Assembly: GCA_032629725.1 (NCBI GenBank) | Contig: JAFEVB010000015.1 | Coordinates: 2,232,001-2,296,000 of the forward strand | DNA length: 64,000 bases | Source of the DNA: Gremmenia infestans | Lineage: Eukaryota > Ascomycota > Leotiomycetes > Helotiales > Hamatocanthoscyphaceae | Direction of reading: 5' to 3' | Shown here: positions 12,213 to 24,024 of the stretch, in pieces | How positions within the stretch are numbered: the first letter of the stretch is position 1 | Layout of the letters: each line of letters begins with the position of its first letter | Program-made: the position numbers and the translations under genes | The notes under the pieces: model-generated | The model's database searches: none | What the model saw: the letters and a program-made list of their open reading frames with translations, nothing else | Told to the model about the DNA's origin: nothing

Positions 12213-13978
12213 CTAAGACTTCTCTTCAATACGGACGATGATTTTGACATCGCCATCCATCCATTCCTCTTCATCCACACTCGTAGTGACTTCCCTCCAA
12301 GCATCTTCGTCCCCAATATCCACCGGGCCGAAAGGACCTAGAACGCGGATACTCTTCATCTTCTTGCTCGTATCTTCCAGCAGGTTGTGGATGTGCTGAA
12401 CCAAACTGGAAAATCCCGGGCAGGTAATCGGATTCAAAGTAAGCTTCGGCTTGAAGCGACTATGATTCTCAACGATGTTGAGGTGATACTTGACAGCAGA
12501 GTCGTCAGCATCTTCGAGGAGCTCGGGGCCATTCTGTACATCTGGCGGGCTTTCGACGAGTTCTGCTGGGAGATGCGGAGCAACATTGAGATGATAATCA
12601 TCCAATGGATCGACATGAGGGTATGGAGAGATTGATGCGGGCTTAGCTGGGTCAGTGTTAGAATCTATCATGGATTGGGCTTTCTCCTTGGCTCTTTCCG
12701 CTTCACGCTTGTCAGTAGCGTAACGGCGTTGCCTCTCATTTGTTACCATGCGGCGTAACAGAGGAGTGATCAGGGTCGTAATTCTAATTACGATTAGCAA
12801 AGTTTTGATTCCCTTCTGAATTCAGTCGTTGATCACTGAAACTAACTCTCAAGTTGGTCTTTTCATGACCTCAAGGAGCATCACAACTAGCCCACTGTCC
12901 CGAAAAACGAAGTGAAGTAGGCTCTTACCTTTTATCCGATTCCGGCCACCTTAAGGTCTTCTTTTCAGGCTCCGTGGTCCCTTTGCCCCATAGGCGTTCG
13001 CCCCATGTATCTTCCAAAAACGCCTTCACACAAGAAAAGAGTTTCAGCTTGACCATATCGGTATCGCCCCTCTCCTTACTTCCCACAGTCTCATAGCGAT
13101 CGGGGTGATCTGGGTCGAGCATGAAATCCTTTGCTGCGGCCTGTAGCTGGAGGAATTCCTCGGCAGTAATCTGGAGAGAGACAAACAAGCTTGCCATTGG
13201 AGGTCCTACAAAATATTTTAGCTTCAATCAATAGCCATTGATAGAATCAAACCTACGTGCGTACTTCCTCGACTTCTCCGAAGGACGTCGGAACAGAGCA
13301 GCAGCTGAATGAACACCCATAGATCTTGGATTAAGACCAGAGATGCGCTCATATCTGGGGTCTTTCTCGTCATAATCACCTTGCTCGTATTCTTCAGTAC
13401 CCCAAATCTCTCGCTCCTTTGCCTGTCGCGCCTCATACTCTGCTTCGAATACCTTCCGCCTTTTCCCTGGCCTCTTAGGTGTTTCCTTAAGTCCTCCTGC
13501 TTGCTTGCGCTTCGGAGATGGTTGCTGGCCTTGGGATGGATTGGGGGAGCTAGTGGCATTATCTGATACACTTGGTTGCTCTTCGAATACATCTTCTTCA
13601 GCTTCTTGGTCTCCGGCTGTTGCAGCAGCTTCCAAAAGTCTCTCAAAACTATTGCCCTCATTCGGATTGGCGGGCGCAATCGTTTCGTGGGTGGGTTGCG
13701 GCTCAAAGTTTGCGAGACTTTCTAGCAAGGCCGCAGAATCCATATCGTCAAAGTTAATACCTGTTACAGGGTTAGAATGAGTTATGTAGATTTGATCTCA
13801 GGGAAAGGAAGATAATACCATTTTGCTGTCCGTTGAATCCGGTATTGGCAGACCGGAAGTCATAGACATTGGTCTCATCGACAGTCTCATTCCTGGCAAC
13901 GTTTGGGAAAGCAAGGTCTTGATCATGTCCTTGGTCGGGAATGGTATTGTTAGAGAGAGAGGGGTCAAGATTGGACAT
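12213..13978 (-). CDS. unrecognised basic, probably nuclear protein (503 aa)
   Basis: Four exons on the minus strand: 13978..13819, 13760..13257, 13205..12929 and 12783..12213, with introns of 58, 51 and 145 bp. Phases fit at each join (AAT-G|GT, GCA-C|GA, AAA-AG|A). The product begins MSNLDPSLSNNTIPDQ. Residues about 55-200 are acidic/Ser-rich and then strongly basic (SPKRKQ, KRPGKRRKVFEAEYEARQ), suggesting a nuclear signal next to a helix. A conserved-looking middle block holds SLFVSLQITAEEFLQLQ and CVKAFLEDTWGERLWG. The C-terminal block RRMVTNERQRRYATDKREAE is a charged helix, and the end (IRVLGPFGPVDIGDEDAW...VKIIVRIEE) looks like a small alpha/beta fold. I do not recognise the family. 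It starts back to back with the LMBR1-type gene. Confidence 0.7.
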
Positions 13979-14312
13979 CTTGATCTGGATGTTGATGGAG
14001 GGGTAATTGTTGCGTTTTGAAGTCTTAGCAAACTGCTTTGCTAGGTGAACAAAATAAAATGGAGATCGATCTTATCTCCACTTCAGGGGTGTGCTCCTGG
14101 CTTAGCTTGAGATACGGAGCATCCTCGGCTCGGGAATATTCAATATTGAGGTGGAGGGTAGATCTATCAATCACAGCGGAAAGACCGAGCATCATCACAG
14201 CCCATCTCCATCAGCCTCAAACACTCTCAAACTGTACTCGAGATCCTCACATTCTTGGATAACACATTCCAATGCTGTAGCCGATGGGAAGCTCAACTCT
14301 GCTGCAATCAAC
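13979..14312. promoter_or_regulatory. divergent promoter region
   Basis: The 334 bases between the start codons of two divergent genes must hold both promoters. No recognised operator or TATA motif was seen. Confidence 0.6.
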
Positions 14313-16425
14313 ATGATAGGAAACCCGTCGGCAGTTGGATCAGAGGTTTTCTCTCTGATCGCATTGCTAATCATCTCACTCGGAGTCCTTCTCCTCTTGC
14401 GCCATTACCTCCCTCTACGCACCACGCCAGCATACCTCACCGTGCCGATATTCTTTGCACTCGGGATACCTGCGAGTATTATACTCCTTGTTCCGATAGA
14501 TCTTGCGTCTAGCTCTCGGGGCGATGATGCTAGTAGAGGAATCTGGCTACCGGATCGAGTCCTGTTGGTAGCATGGCGCATAAGCTACTGGCTTACGTTT
14601 GGCTTGACTTGGTACGAGTATTGCTTGGAACTATGGCATAGTAGCATACTGACTTTGATATAGGTTTATCCTCCCTATCCTTGAAGAATATGCCGATGCT
14701 GGGTACCGAGATCCGAAAGGGAGGCTGTTGTACTCTTTGCGCGCGAACGCCAAGTACCAGGGAGCCTTGTTTGGGACTGGATTACTGGGGATGATATACT
14801 TCTTTGTATCAGCGGGCGTTAAACCAGCCTCGTTGAAAGGCTTAGTGATGGCTTTAGGATACTGTTGGGGGTTGATACTGGGCATTTATTTGATGGGTCA
14901 TGGACTTGTCGCAATACCAAGACGACTATTCAGGAACGCCAGTATCAGTGGAAGGTTAAAGCGCATCCAAACTGAGGCGGCAAAAGTACATGAAAAGATG
15001 GAAGATGCGATTCAAAACCTTGAGGACCTTGAAGCCCAAGTTGCACAATTGTCGCAAAGAAAGACTGGGTCTGCGAAGGACTTCAAGGATTGGATCGAGG
15101 AATTGGCAGACGAATCACACCTGCCAGAATCTCGTCCTCGTACTTTATCACGGCGCATGTCAGCTCCAGAAGCAAGTGTTCCAAATGTCATCACTGAGCG
15201 GTATCTAGCGGATCTGAGCAGGCAGTTGGATAGGGCTCGCCATACACGAGCGAGATACCTGGATGAATGGGACCGTATATTACAAGATTCCGTGGATACT
15301 CAAGCTATTTTGGACTCTGCTGGATCGAGACGTATTGAAATTGGGGAAGCATCACCCAATGCCTCGATACTTGACCGTTTTACTATCCTTACCCCTTTTA
15401 CTCGATACCTTTACAGATATCACTTTATCCCGTACCTCAGGATGTTCTTTGGCTGTTTCTTCTCACTCGCCTCGTTCTGCATCATCTGGTCTGAGGTTAC
15501 CAAACCCATCAACCAATACTTCTCCATAATCTCCGTCACGGTTGTCCACCATGCCGAGGGACAGCAAGGGCGAATCGGATTTGCTGGACAGGTCATTGCA
15601 GCGTGCTGGATATTGTACATGTGCGCAGCAGCTCTCATATCTCTTACAGAGGTCAAAGTTTGGAGGGGCAGAGCACTTGTGAGAAGGAATACCCACGGCG
15701 AAAGCGCCATGTGGTATGCCATGCAAGTAGCCAAGCTTACAGTGCCTCTTTCTTTCAATTTCTTGACATTTATATCACCGGAAAGCCTGTATAAGGAGAC
15801 TACCTTTTTCAAGTTCCTTGGGCAGTACATAACCTTGACGCCCCTCGGAACTTGGTTCGACTGGCTATTCCCAATATTTATTTTGGTTCCTGTCTGCGCC
15901 ACGCTTTTCAATCTTTACGGCAAGGTGGCAAGCTGTGCTGGGTATGGCAACGTGATCGAAGATGAAGATGAGGATAATGAGAGCGGGTATGGTACCGGGT
16001 CATGGCGTGAGGGTAGAGACTTGATAGAACGAGAACTACAAGGCGCCTCCTCACTGGGCCGACTCGGACACACAGCTACAGATCGACGTTCTCACGTTCC
16101 AAACAACCCAAATAATCGGACTGCACCGACATTAACAGTTCCGCCAGCGGAGAGACATCGAGCTCTGGGCCAAGCATCAACATCGAGGCCTAGCGCAGAC
16201 CCCCAACAACACGCCTCCACAGCACCAGAAGATGAGAACTTTTTCGAAGCATTTGGCCACCGAGTGCGCAATACTGTCGATACATTTGAGTCTCCAAAAT
16301 GGATGCAAAATGTGAAACGACCGAAATGGATGGGAGGGGACGATGATGATGCTGGTGATGATGATGCAGGCCCAAGTCGTAGTGGGAGCTGGTTTGGTCG
16401 ACAGGATGGCCGAGTACGATTATAA
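14313..16425 (+). CDS. LMBR1-family multi-pass membrane protein
   Basis: Two exons, 14313..14611 and 14664..16425, joined across a 52-bp intron (TTGACTTG|GTACGAG...GATATAG|G), giving 686 residues. The product starts MIGNPSAVGSEVFSL. Helices are visible near residues 10-32 and 38-55, then at the exon junction (LTFGLTW|FILPILEEYADAG), followed by LFGTGLLGMIYFFVSAG and ALGYCWGLILGIYLMGHG. These are the paired helices of the LMBR1 fold. A charged coiled-coil region (RIQTEAAKVHEKMEDAIQNL onward) precedes the C-terminal helices, and the tail is acidic, Ser/Pro-rich and cytosolic-looking. LMBR1-type proteins are membrane proteins with roles in endolysosomal transport or receptor signalling in other eukaryotes; the role here is not known. 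An in-frame ATG at 14151 is possible but MIGN begins directly before the first helix. Confidence 0.85.
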
Positions 16426-16715
16426 GTACTGTCATTGTGGAAGTCAGGAGAGGTTTGAAGCATAGCGGCAGGAGTTTGTAGAGATAGACTGGGCTTATAC
16501 CGCGTATACACGCTTGACTTATTGTTGGATACATAACTTAATGCACAGATTATTCAAATACTCTATCGACATCTTCATTGACCCCTGATCAAGACTGTTA
16601 CTGCCACAGCTCTCAATGTCTCATTCTCCGTGCCTTGTATCTGTCTCAAGCCGAGTATTGCCAACAGATCCCTTTCTACTTCGTATACGACTGTATGTCT
16701 CTGCCTCAATTCCTA

Positions 16716-16976
16716 ATGCACGGAAGGCCGAAAGCCTCGTTTTCGTACAGCTTACCAATCAAAAGCACCGCCGCAGCGTCGATGTTCGTACCGGCATTAC
16801 AGCACTGTAGAGCCCCACCCCACACCCACGCACCCTTTCCGTCCCCGTCCACGGCCCGGAAATTGAACGCTTTCGCAGGTCTAGTGGTGTCTATCCCACT
16901 GTATGTATTTTTTATCGCGGGGTTGGGGGCTTACCTGCAGGAGCTTCAGACCGAGTACAGTAAGGTGGAGGTGTGA
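16716..16976 (+). CDS. possible small single-helix membrane protein
   Basis: An 86-residue frame ending in one clear hydrophobic helix (FAGLVVSIPLYVFFIAGLG) and a short acidic tail (QELQTEYSKVEV). The N-terminal half is Arg/Ser/Pro-rich and could be a mitochondrial presequence. It lies between two confident genes in the same orientation. Against it, the start codon is uncertain (ATG at 16695 or 16716), no family is recognised, and GTATGT...TACCTGCAG inside it could be an intron of about 45 bp. Confidence 0.3.
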   Translation: MHGRPKASFSYSLPIKSTAAASMFVPALQHCRAPPHTHAPFPSPSTARKLNAFAGLVVSIPLYVFFIAGLGAYLQELQTEYSKVEV

Positions 16977-17010
16977 TTATCTACGGTAGGTAAGTTTGTT
17001 GGTTTGCTTC

Positions 17011-17041
17011 TTTTTCTTCTTTTCTTTTCTTTTCTTTTCTT
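17011..17041. repeat. TTTCT pyrimidine repeat upstream of CorA-like gene
   Basis: A run of TTTCT units on the coding strand about 105-135 bases before the start of the CorA-like gene. Pyrimidine tracts of this kind are common just upstream of fungal transcription starts. Confidence 0.75.
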
Positions 17042-17144
17042 ATTCGTATTTTATTTTCGTATTATTGTTATTGCATGGCCTTTGATTGATATTTGCAAGT
17101 TGGAAGTAGAGTGGAATCGGTGTTGGAATTGAGGAGGGGATAAA

Positions 17145-18968
17145 ATGGACGATTACATGTTCAAGGCGAATGTGGATCGCTGCAAACATGTGCAAGAGGC
17201 GACGACGTATCTCGAGATCTTTACATACTCCGTGAGTGTGTCCTCGGGATCAGTTCTTGCAACTGAGGATGGGGGATTCGAACTTGGTTTGCTAATCGGT
17301 TGGGCTTTTGCGCGCGCAGGATCCGAGTTTGAATACGGTTGAAGAGCATCCATTAACTCCTGATGAGTTTGATAATTTTCTGCACCGAAGGGTATGCGAT
17401 TTTTGGTTTCTGCGCCGAGTGCGAATGATCTGGCGATGAGACGAGGGCGAGTAAAGGCTGACACAATGGGTTGTAGGGAGCTTTTGCGCCCCCGGTGCTG
17501 CGGGCGGGAGTCAAGGTGGTAGCTTCTATGCGATTGATGTGAGTAAGGTACCTTGTTGTCTTCGTGAAGCTGGAGAAAGAGCGATAGATGCTGATATTAT
17601 CTGTTATGTACCAGTCTCCAACAAAATGCAAAACATCCCGAGACCTTCACCCCGCATGTCATCTCACTCCCACCCACGAGATACAAAGACATGGTGGAAG
17701 CCCTGAACCTGCCTTACCGCGGAATCGAAAGTACAAGTGCTGTAGGCCCCTTTTTCTGGACAGCCTGGGACCAAGATGAAGAAAACCCACATCTGCGTAT
17801 ATACACCATTTCCTTGCCCTACCCTCCCCTCAATTTTCTGGTCCGTTTCTACCCTATCATACTAACATGCCTACCCCCCTCACAGAAATCGTATACCGCA
17901 AATCCGACGTCCGCAAAAAAGGCCTCACGCGCGGCTGGGAACTAATGCTTTCCCACGACGTCAAAGCCGGCATGACGACCGGCTTCAGCAAAGGCACACC
18001 CTCCTCAGACATCGTAGAATGCATCAAGCACCTGAAAGCATGCTCCCTACAAATCGGACACCCCATGCTCCTCCCTATCATAATATTCTCGCACGACGTG
18101 TCCTTCAAGACGGACATCAAGCAGCGGGACGCGCGGGACTGGCTGCGGCGGCTCGAGCACGCCGTCAGCATGCGCAGCGAGATCGAGGAGCGCGAGGGCT
18201 ATGTGAAGGACGGGACTGTGGATCTGGATGCCGTCAATAGGGATCTGGTCGAGTGCCACTCGCAGGTGCTGTGGAAGCGGCCGAAGGCGTATATTGAGAT
18301 CTTGAGGGCGCAAGAGGAGTCCATGCACAGGTTTTGGGAGGGGTTGGGCGAGGAGAGGAGGGCGGAGGCCGGGATGAGGAAGTTGCAGGCTAGTATGTTG
18401 GCTAGGTTGGACTTTTATAGGGTTAAGTTGCAGGGGATTGAGAGTTATGCTTATACGACGCTGCAGAGGTTAGATATCCAGAGGAGTGCGGTGAGTTTGC
18501 CTACTTTTTGGCTGTGGTATTGGGGGAGAGTGCTGATCATGATAGCTTTACAACATCATTGCCCAGAAGGAATCAAAGCTCAACTTTCAAATGGCCGGGG
18601 AACAACGCAAGCTCGCGCACGCTAGCAAACGGGATTCAGCAGCCATGAAAACCATCTCTCTCCTCGGTGTCATCTTCTTCCCGGGCGCATACCTTGCCTC
18701 TGTGTTCTCGATGACATTCTTCAATTTCCAAGACCCCGGACCGGTCGTCGATGGCCGGTTCTGGATCTACTGGGCCATCACGATTCCCGTCACGGCACTC
18801 ATTGTGGGGATATGGTATGTGTGGGAGAAGAAGAGGGAGAGGAGGTATGAGAATGAGGATCAGGATTTGGAGAGGGGCAGTGAGGCTATGGAGAAGGAGA
18901 TTATGGCTATGATGAGAAAGAGAACGTTGAGTAAGGCGAGTACATGGGATACGAAGAAAAAGGAGTGA
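17145..18968 (+). CDS. fungal CorA-like membrane protein
   Basis: Six exons: 17145..17231, 17320..17391, 17477..17538, 17615..17796, 17886..18490 and 18546..18968. Every join keeps frame and has GT...AG ends, giving 476 residues. The product starts MDDYMFKANVDRCKHVQ. A soluble N-terminal part includes GVKVVASMRLI and AVGPFFWTAWDQ. A long helical region follows. The C-terminus has the CorA pair of membrane helices, KTISLLGVIFFPGAYLASVF and FWIYWAITIPVTALIVGIW, then a charged tail. CorA proteins form pentameric divalent-cation channels, but here the conserved GMN motif after the first helix is absent (the stretch reads FSMTFFNF), so magnesium transport is uncertain. The gene alternates between C-rich and G-rich blocks on the sense strand. 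Confidence 0.82.
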
Positions 18969-19407
18969 GATTTGGATGTATTTTGGGAATTTCACTTTAC
19001 GAGGGAACGATTTAACGGCATTTGAGCGACGATATTATGATTCGATGATGATGACGATTTATGTAGAAAATTACATATATGTTTATTGCAGAGGCGAAAA
19101 GCCGAATGGGATTCGGAAATTTATAGTGTATGATAATTTGTTAATAAATAATCATACAAATAATAAGAAAAATGCCCACTGCGGTTTACTCTGTGGATTG
19201 ACTGAGATGGGGGAAGGAAATTTTCCCTGTACCCAAAAAGACATATGCAGGAACATATCCAGTATTTTATAATAGTAATCGGAAAAGCATGATACACAAT
19301 CCATTCTTAAACGCCAAACTATGCCGCCCACCTTATAAGCCTACCCACCCCGTAATCCGTTGCACTCCCTTGATATTCATAATTCACTTATACCAGTCCA
19401 GCCGTCT
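18969..19407. other. convergent intergenic region
   Basis: About 440 bases between the 3' ends of two convergent genes, AT-rich around 19060-19170, likely holding both transcript ends. No gene was seen. Confidence 0.6.
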
Positions 19408-20402
19408 TCACTCATCACCATCCTTCTCCTTTCCATCAACACTTGCACCACCCTGAACACTGGACACAAACTCCTGATACTTGAAAACCTCACCCCGTTT
19501 CCCCATGCCATTACCATTATGTTTTCCAAACGCTCTCCTGCCAGTAAATCCACTCATGACCCTATCAATCTCCCTCTCAGTCAAAGGCTTCTCTCCCGGT
19601 TCCGGCGCTGTATGTAATAATCCATCACGAAGTTCAGCTAGATCAATTTGCCCACTATCATCCTCATCGAACGCCGAGAAAGCAGAAAGGAGTTCCGAGG
19701 AAGGCGACAGGGCGGCGAGGAGACTAGCTAGGGAATTGAGATACGCAGGCAGCGTAACAGTTTGTGGTGTTGAAGGGGGAAAGAAATTTGCTATATCTGA
19801 CGAATTCGCCGATAGTCCTATTTGATCCCAAAGATTAGCAAGCATCCCATCTCCTTGGGAAAGTGTCTTACCCAATTGCGTCAACATATCAGCAACATCC
19901 TCCCGTCCCACCTGCCCATCACTATCGCGATCCAGAATCTGAAAGCCCTCTCTCAACTCCCTCACTTGCGCAGGCTGCAGTTTTGCAAGCGCATTCCCCT
20001 CATTTGCCGCCGCGCGGTTCGTGAGCATGCCGCCGAAACCTGGACTATTTTTGCTAGCAGGCGTCGGACTTAACTCTCGATCTCGCCTGCCTGCTGATGC
20101 TACCAGTCCTCGGGGTGTCCATTGTTCTGGTTCTGGGGGTGTTGATATTTGCTGTTGCTGGGCTAGACGTGAGGGCGTGGTTGAAGCGACCATCTTGGTG
20201 GGTGAGGGGTTCGGTGTGGATTGTCGGAGGGGAGAAGGTGAGGCCGGGGATTCAGGACGGCGGAAGGGTGAACCTCTTGGAGAGCCGTAGGAGAGAGGGG
20301 AGGGCTTGTAGGGGGTTGACTGAAGTATGGGGCATTTGAATTAGCAATTGAATGCTGTGAAACTTGTGGGGAAGCCGCAATGGAGACTTAAGATCTTACC
20401 AT
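19408..20402 (-). CDS. EF-hand protein, myosin II regulatory light chain-like
   Basis: Probable calmodulin-family light chain binding a myosin IQ motif and acting in the cytokinetic ring. EF-hand loops are DRDSDGQVGRED (residues about 131-142) and DEDDSGQIDLAE (about 219-230), with two degenerate hands between and after. The N-terminal 120 residues are Ser/Pro/Arg-rich (SPLSYGSPRGSPFRRPESP) with many SP sites, as in regulatory light chains with phosphorylated extensions. The favoured model has a first exon consisting only of the start codon (20402..20400), an 80-bp intron (20399..20320, GTAAGA...GCTAAT...TTCAG) and exon 2 (20319..19408), giving 304 residues starting MSTPYKPSPLSYGSP. Without that exon the first ATG would be at 20193, losing 43 residues. 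A centrin-like or Cdc4-like role is the alternative. Confidence 0.78.
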
Positions 20403-21000
20403 GGTTGCGGATGTATTTTGAGTCCAGGAGAATGATTTGTGACGCTTCAAGGATTAAAAGTAAGTCACAACAGCTATGGCTTACACAATGAACCAAGACT
20501 GTGGCAGTTGGTGGCAGGCTGTTCTTATTCTACCGCTATGATGTGAAGTAAAAGTAAACAGGGCCAACCCCAACCAAGTAAACAAACGGCAAGGCTGTTC
20601 AGCCGAGTCTCTATCACGTGGCAGAGACATAGTTTCGACTACTGGGTACCCCTGACTTGTCCGTTTTGGGTGCAGCCAGCCTCACCACTTCTCCCATATA
20701 ACTTCCTATTATGATTATTTATTCGACATTTCCTCCCTACTCCCATGATCTACCATCGCCCCGACGCACGTATTTTGCCTCAATCCTCTTCCTTACCACT
20801 GCCGTAATTTTTGTTTGACCCTGCAGGCTGCAGCTCGTCTTTTAGGGGTTGCGGTGAGATAACCTACTGGACCATATGCCTGCCTGAACCCTGCCAAGTG
20901 GACCATTTCAGGTCTCAGATAGGATTGGATAGTGTAGCTCGCACCATTCTAGCACCACAGTAGGGTAGGCCGTCCGCTCTAGCCTCTATCCCACTTGAAG
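20403..21000. promoter_or_regulatory. divergent promoter region
   Basis: About 600 bases between the light-chain start and the Afi1-like gene start, which are divergent. It contains a CACGTG G-box (ATCACGTGGC, about 20615-20624) and C/T-rich tracts from 20690 onwards. No gene was seen. Confidence 0.6.
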
Positions 21001-23645
21001 ATGGCCTCCTCTCTCCCCTATGTGCCGATATACCACACCACGAAAGCTACGAAACAAGCAATGCAAACCGCTCAGCAGCGTCCTACAACTAGAGGCACCA
21101 CAGGCACTACTGACACTTGGAGTTCCAATGGCAGCGCGCCTGCAAACCACCGCCAGTCTCTATCCTCGTTCCCCTCCTCGAGATCTCCCTCCGCTATGTC
21201 TAGGCATTCGAGAAGACCGTCTAGGTCGCCCAATCCTCCCATGATTGAGACTGATCGAATCTCTGATCCGAGCTCGAATTCGAAAACCCCTTCCAGTGGC
21301 ATATCCTCGCAACACTCTTCTCTCTCTACCCCGCAAAAATACAATCCAGATGCGCACTCGAGGAGAAAATTACGGTCCCAGTATCCGCGGGGAGATAATG
21401 CAGAGAATCATGTCGAGTATATATTAGTAGCCTCGTTCGATATCGATAAGGGTCCCATTATGGAACACCAATACCCAGTTGCTATAACAGGAGATGAGCA
21501 TATGTTGGCGGAATTGATGTTACCAGACCAGGCGCATGTACGGAATCAGGATTGGACGATATTCTTTCTGCATAAAGATACAAGTCAAGAGGAAGAGGAA
21601 GCAGAGTTGAAAGAAGCAAGGCGGCAAAGGAGGCAAAGGAGAAAAGACAGGGCTGCGGGATTGTTGGATGAAGATGATGTGGAAACAGAAGAAGAGGCTG
21701 AGTTGGGGGAATCTTCTGGTGAGGATTCAGATGAGAGTGAGCCAGAGGGAGGAGAAGGCCCACCGTTAATTTATGTCTTGAATCTGGTAAACACGAAGCA
21801 GGATAAAACGGCGAAGCGTGGAGCGGTGGTGAAGGCTATGGCGATATGTACTCGACACCCTTTCTTGCATATATACAAGGTTTGTTCACTTCAATTATTC
21901 GTGAACCCAGATCTAACATAAATACAGCCCTTATTGTTATTAGCTCTTGAAGAGTATTTTAAATCGCCTCACCCGGCAACGCTGGCGTTGCTTTACGAAG
22001 CCGTAAATACCATGGATTTATCGTTGATGCCCCGGTTGAGTCTTCTGGAAAGATACCTTCTTCAAGCTAGCGATAACAAGGATCTATTCGTTGAGAAATT
22101 CGAACAAATGATCCAGATACGGATGGCGGAAGATAGAGGCGATGCGCCTGAAGATATCGCAACTATGGCTGAAAGTCCAGAGAGACGGACAGACCTCACA
22201 CGAATTGGGACGAAACAACATGTCGTTGCGCATTCGCAATATTCCGTTCCGAGAGATACCCACGAGTTTGAGACGAGAGTCATATACAATGGAATCCCGA
22301 TACCTATCAAAGTGCCAGTCGCCATTTCCCCTGAAACGGTTGGCGACTTCTCACTCATCAAACTTATTCAAACGTTTGCTGAACCACATGCGAAATCCCC
22401 TCAAACTTTTACCCTGCACCCACATCTCACTACTAATGGCCCAATGACGCATCCTATCATTGTTCTTGCTAATGCCGTGTTAACTCAAAAGCGTGTCATA
22501 TTCCTCGGGCACAATCGTCCATCCGGCGAAGTAGCAGAAGCTGTGCTTGCAGCATGTGCCCTAGTCTCAGGGGGCATCTTGAGAGGCTTCACTCGACACG
22601 CATTTCCCTACACGGATCTCAGCAAAATCGATGATTTGCTAAAAGTCCCCGGATTCATAGCAGGCGTCACGAATCCAACTTTCGAGAACCATCCGGAGTG
22701 GTGGGATGTTCTTTGCGATTTACCTACTGGTCGGATGAAAATCAGTACTAGGATTGAACCACAGCCTCTGACAGAGGGGCTGGCAAATTTCGTGCAACAG
22801 AATCCTGCGTATGCAAATGCGGCGAACGCACCTTCTTTGAATGTCCCTGTCAATGGGGATCCTACTGGAGATCAAGCGTTTATGGCCGATGTTCTTCGAA
22901 GCATTGCGGCTCGTCATGGAGAAGGATCTATTAGAGCGAAGTGGCGGGACTGGGTTGAGAGATTTACACGGATTGCTGCAGCGTTTGAGGAAAGTGTATA
23001 TGGAGCCAGTGCACTTTATATCGGCGTAGAAGAAGCCGAGCCAGGCAATGAAAGCGTTAGTGGACATGGATATGTGTGGAGTGACGAGGCGGCAAAACTA
23101 CGAGAGCTGGCTGGAGGTGTGAGTCGGATCGAGGGCTGGAGGAATACAAGGAGTTATTTCAGCTTCAAACAGGTATATACCCCATTTCTCACCATTATCT
23201 TATTGTTAACGATGGATAGGACCTCGCCCAACTTTACACCTTTCGACCCCTGAAAGCCCTCGACCTCCACCACCTCCACGACCGGCTCCGCATGACTAAA
23301 CTAACGCCCTCCTCGAGCCGAGAAATCTACCTTGCCATGTCCAAGTACACACACTCGTACGATGAGATCTGCCAGCTTCTTACCGTGGCGCCGGAATCGC
23401 ACGCTGGCCTCTTCTACATCGCATTAGGTCTGTTTCATAAAGACAAGGATGTGAGACTAAAGGTTGTGGATTTGTTGGAGAGGATTAGTGAGCATGAGGC
23501 GGGGAGGCATTGGTGGAAGGGTCTGAGTAAGTTTGAAAAGCTGGCGTATTTTCGAATCAAGAGGGAGGCAGAGGCGGAGATGAGGGGGAGAATGGGTGTG
23601 GGGGAGGATGATGCGCTGGGGATGGTTGATAGGAGGATTTCTTAA
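21001..23645 (+). CDS. Afi1/SPA-domain (DENN-like) polarity protein, MesA type
   Basis: Three exons, 21001..21879, 21928..23172 and 23220..23645, with introns of 48 and 47 bp and in-phase joins, giving 849 residues. Residues 1-135 are low-complexity Ser/Arg-rich. The Afi1 docking domain begins near residue 138 with VEYILVASFDIDKGPIMEHQ. A charged acidic insert follows, then LIYVLNLVNTKQDKTAKRG and the SPA/DENN-type core: LEEYFKSPHPATLALLYEA, VIYNGIPIPIKVP and VLTQKRVIFLGHNRPSGEV. Yeast Afi1 binds Arf3 and helps localise it at polarised sites; Aspergillus MesA, a SPA-domain protein, is needed for stable hyphal polarity. Family recognition comes from these segments; the exact function here is inferred. 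It is convergent with the hydrolase gene downstream. Confidence 0.85.
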
Positions 23646-24024
23646 ATATACTCTGCAGGAAACAGAGAAAGGGGGGATGAGGGGATATAAGCAACATAGC
23701 GACATGATATTACGAGGTAATGACTTGGTGTTGCTGTGCAACAAGGTGTGCATTGCATGGATAGATGAGATACCCGCGAGCTTGAGCTTGAGCTTGAGCT
23801 CAAGCACGGAATGGAATGGATACATGAGCTTTCATGATTAGGATAGGCATAGATTCGTATGCGCTTAGTCGGTTGTATTTCGCACATTGAATTGCATGAT
23901 TGGAAAATTTACTCGCTCGTCATTCTTCATTTTTACACCCATTTAAAGTCTCCCCTTTTCGTTCTCGCTTCTATCTCCGTCAGCTTCTATTTATCTTAAG
24001 GAGAACTCCAATCCATCCCACTTA
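23646..24024. other. convergent intergenic region
   Basis: About 380 bases between two convergent 3' ends. It contains the GAGCTT repeat at 23778-23805 and AT-rich sequence near 23880-24000. No gene was seen. Confidence 0.6.
23778..23805. repeat. (GAGCTT)3 repeat ending in an inverted copy
   Basis: Three GAGCTT hexamers followed by GAGCTCAAGC, so the end reads as an inverted copy (GCTTGAGCTCAAGC is a perfect palindrome). It lies between two convergent genes and could form a small hairpin in either transcript. Confidence 0.75.

Noticed and set aside
13228..13566. Plus-strand frames opposite the unknown nuclear protein
   Set aside because: They are antisense to exons with consistent splice structure on the minus strand.
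17270..17285. GTTCGAATCC on the minus strand, B-box-like
   Set aside because: It lies in an intron of the CorA-like gene and the flanks do not pair as a T stem.
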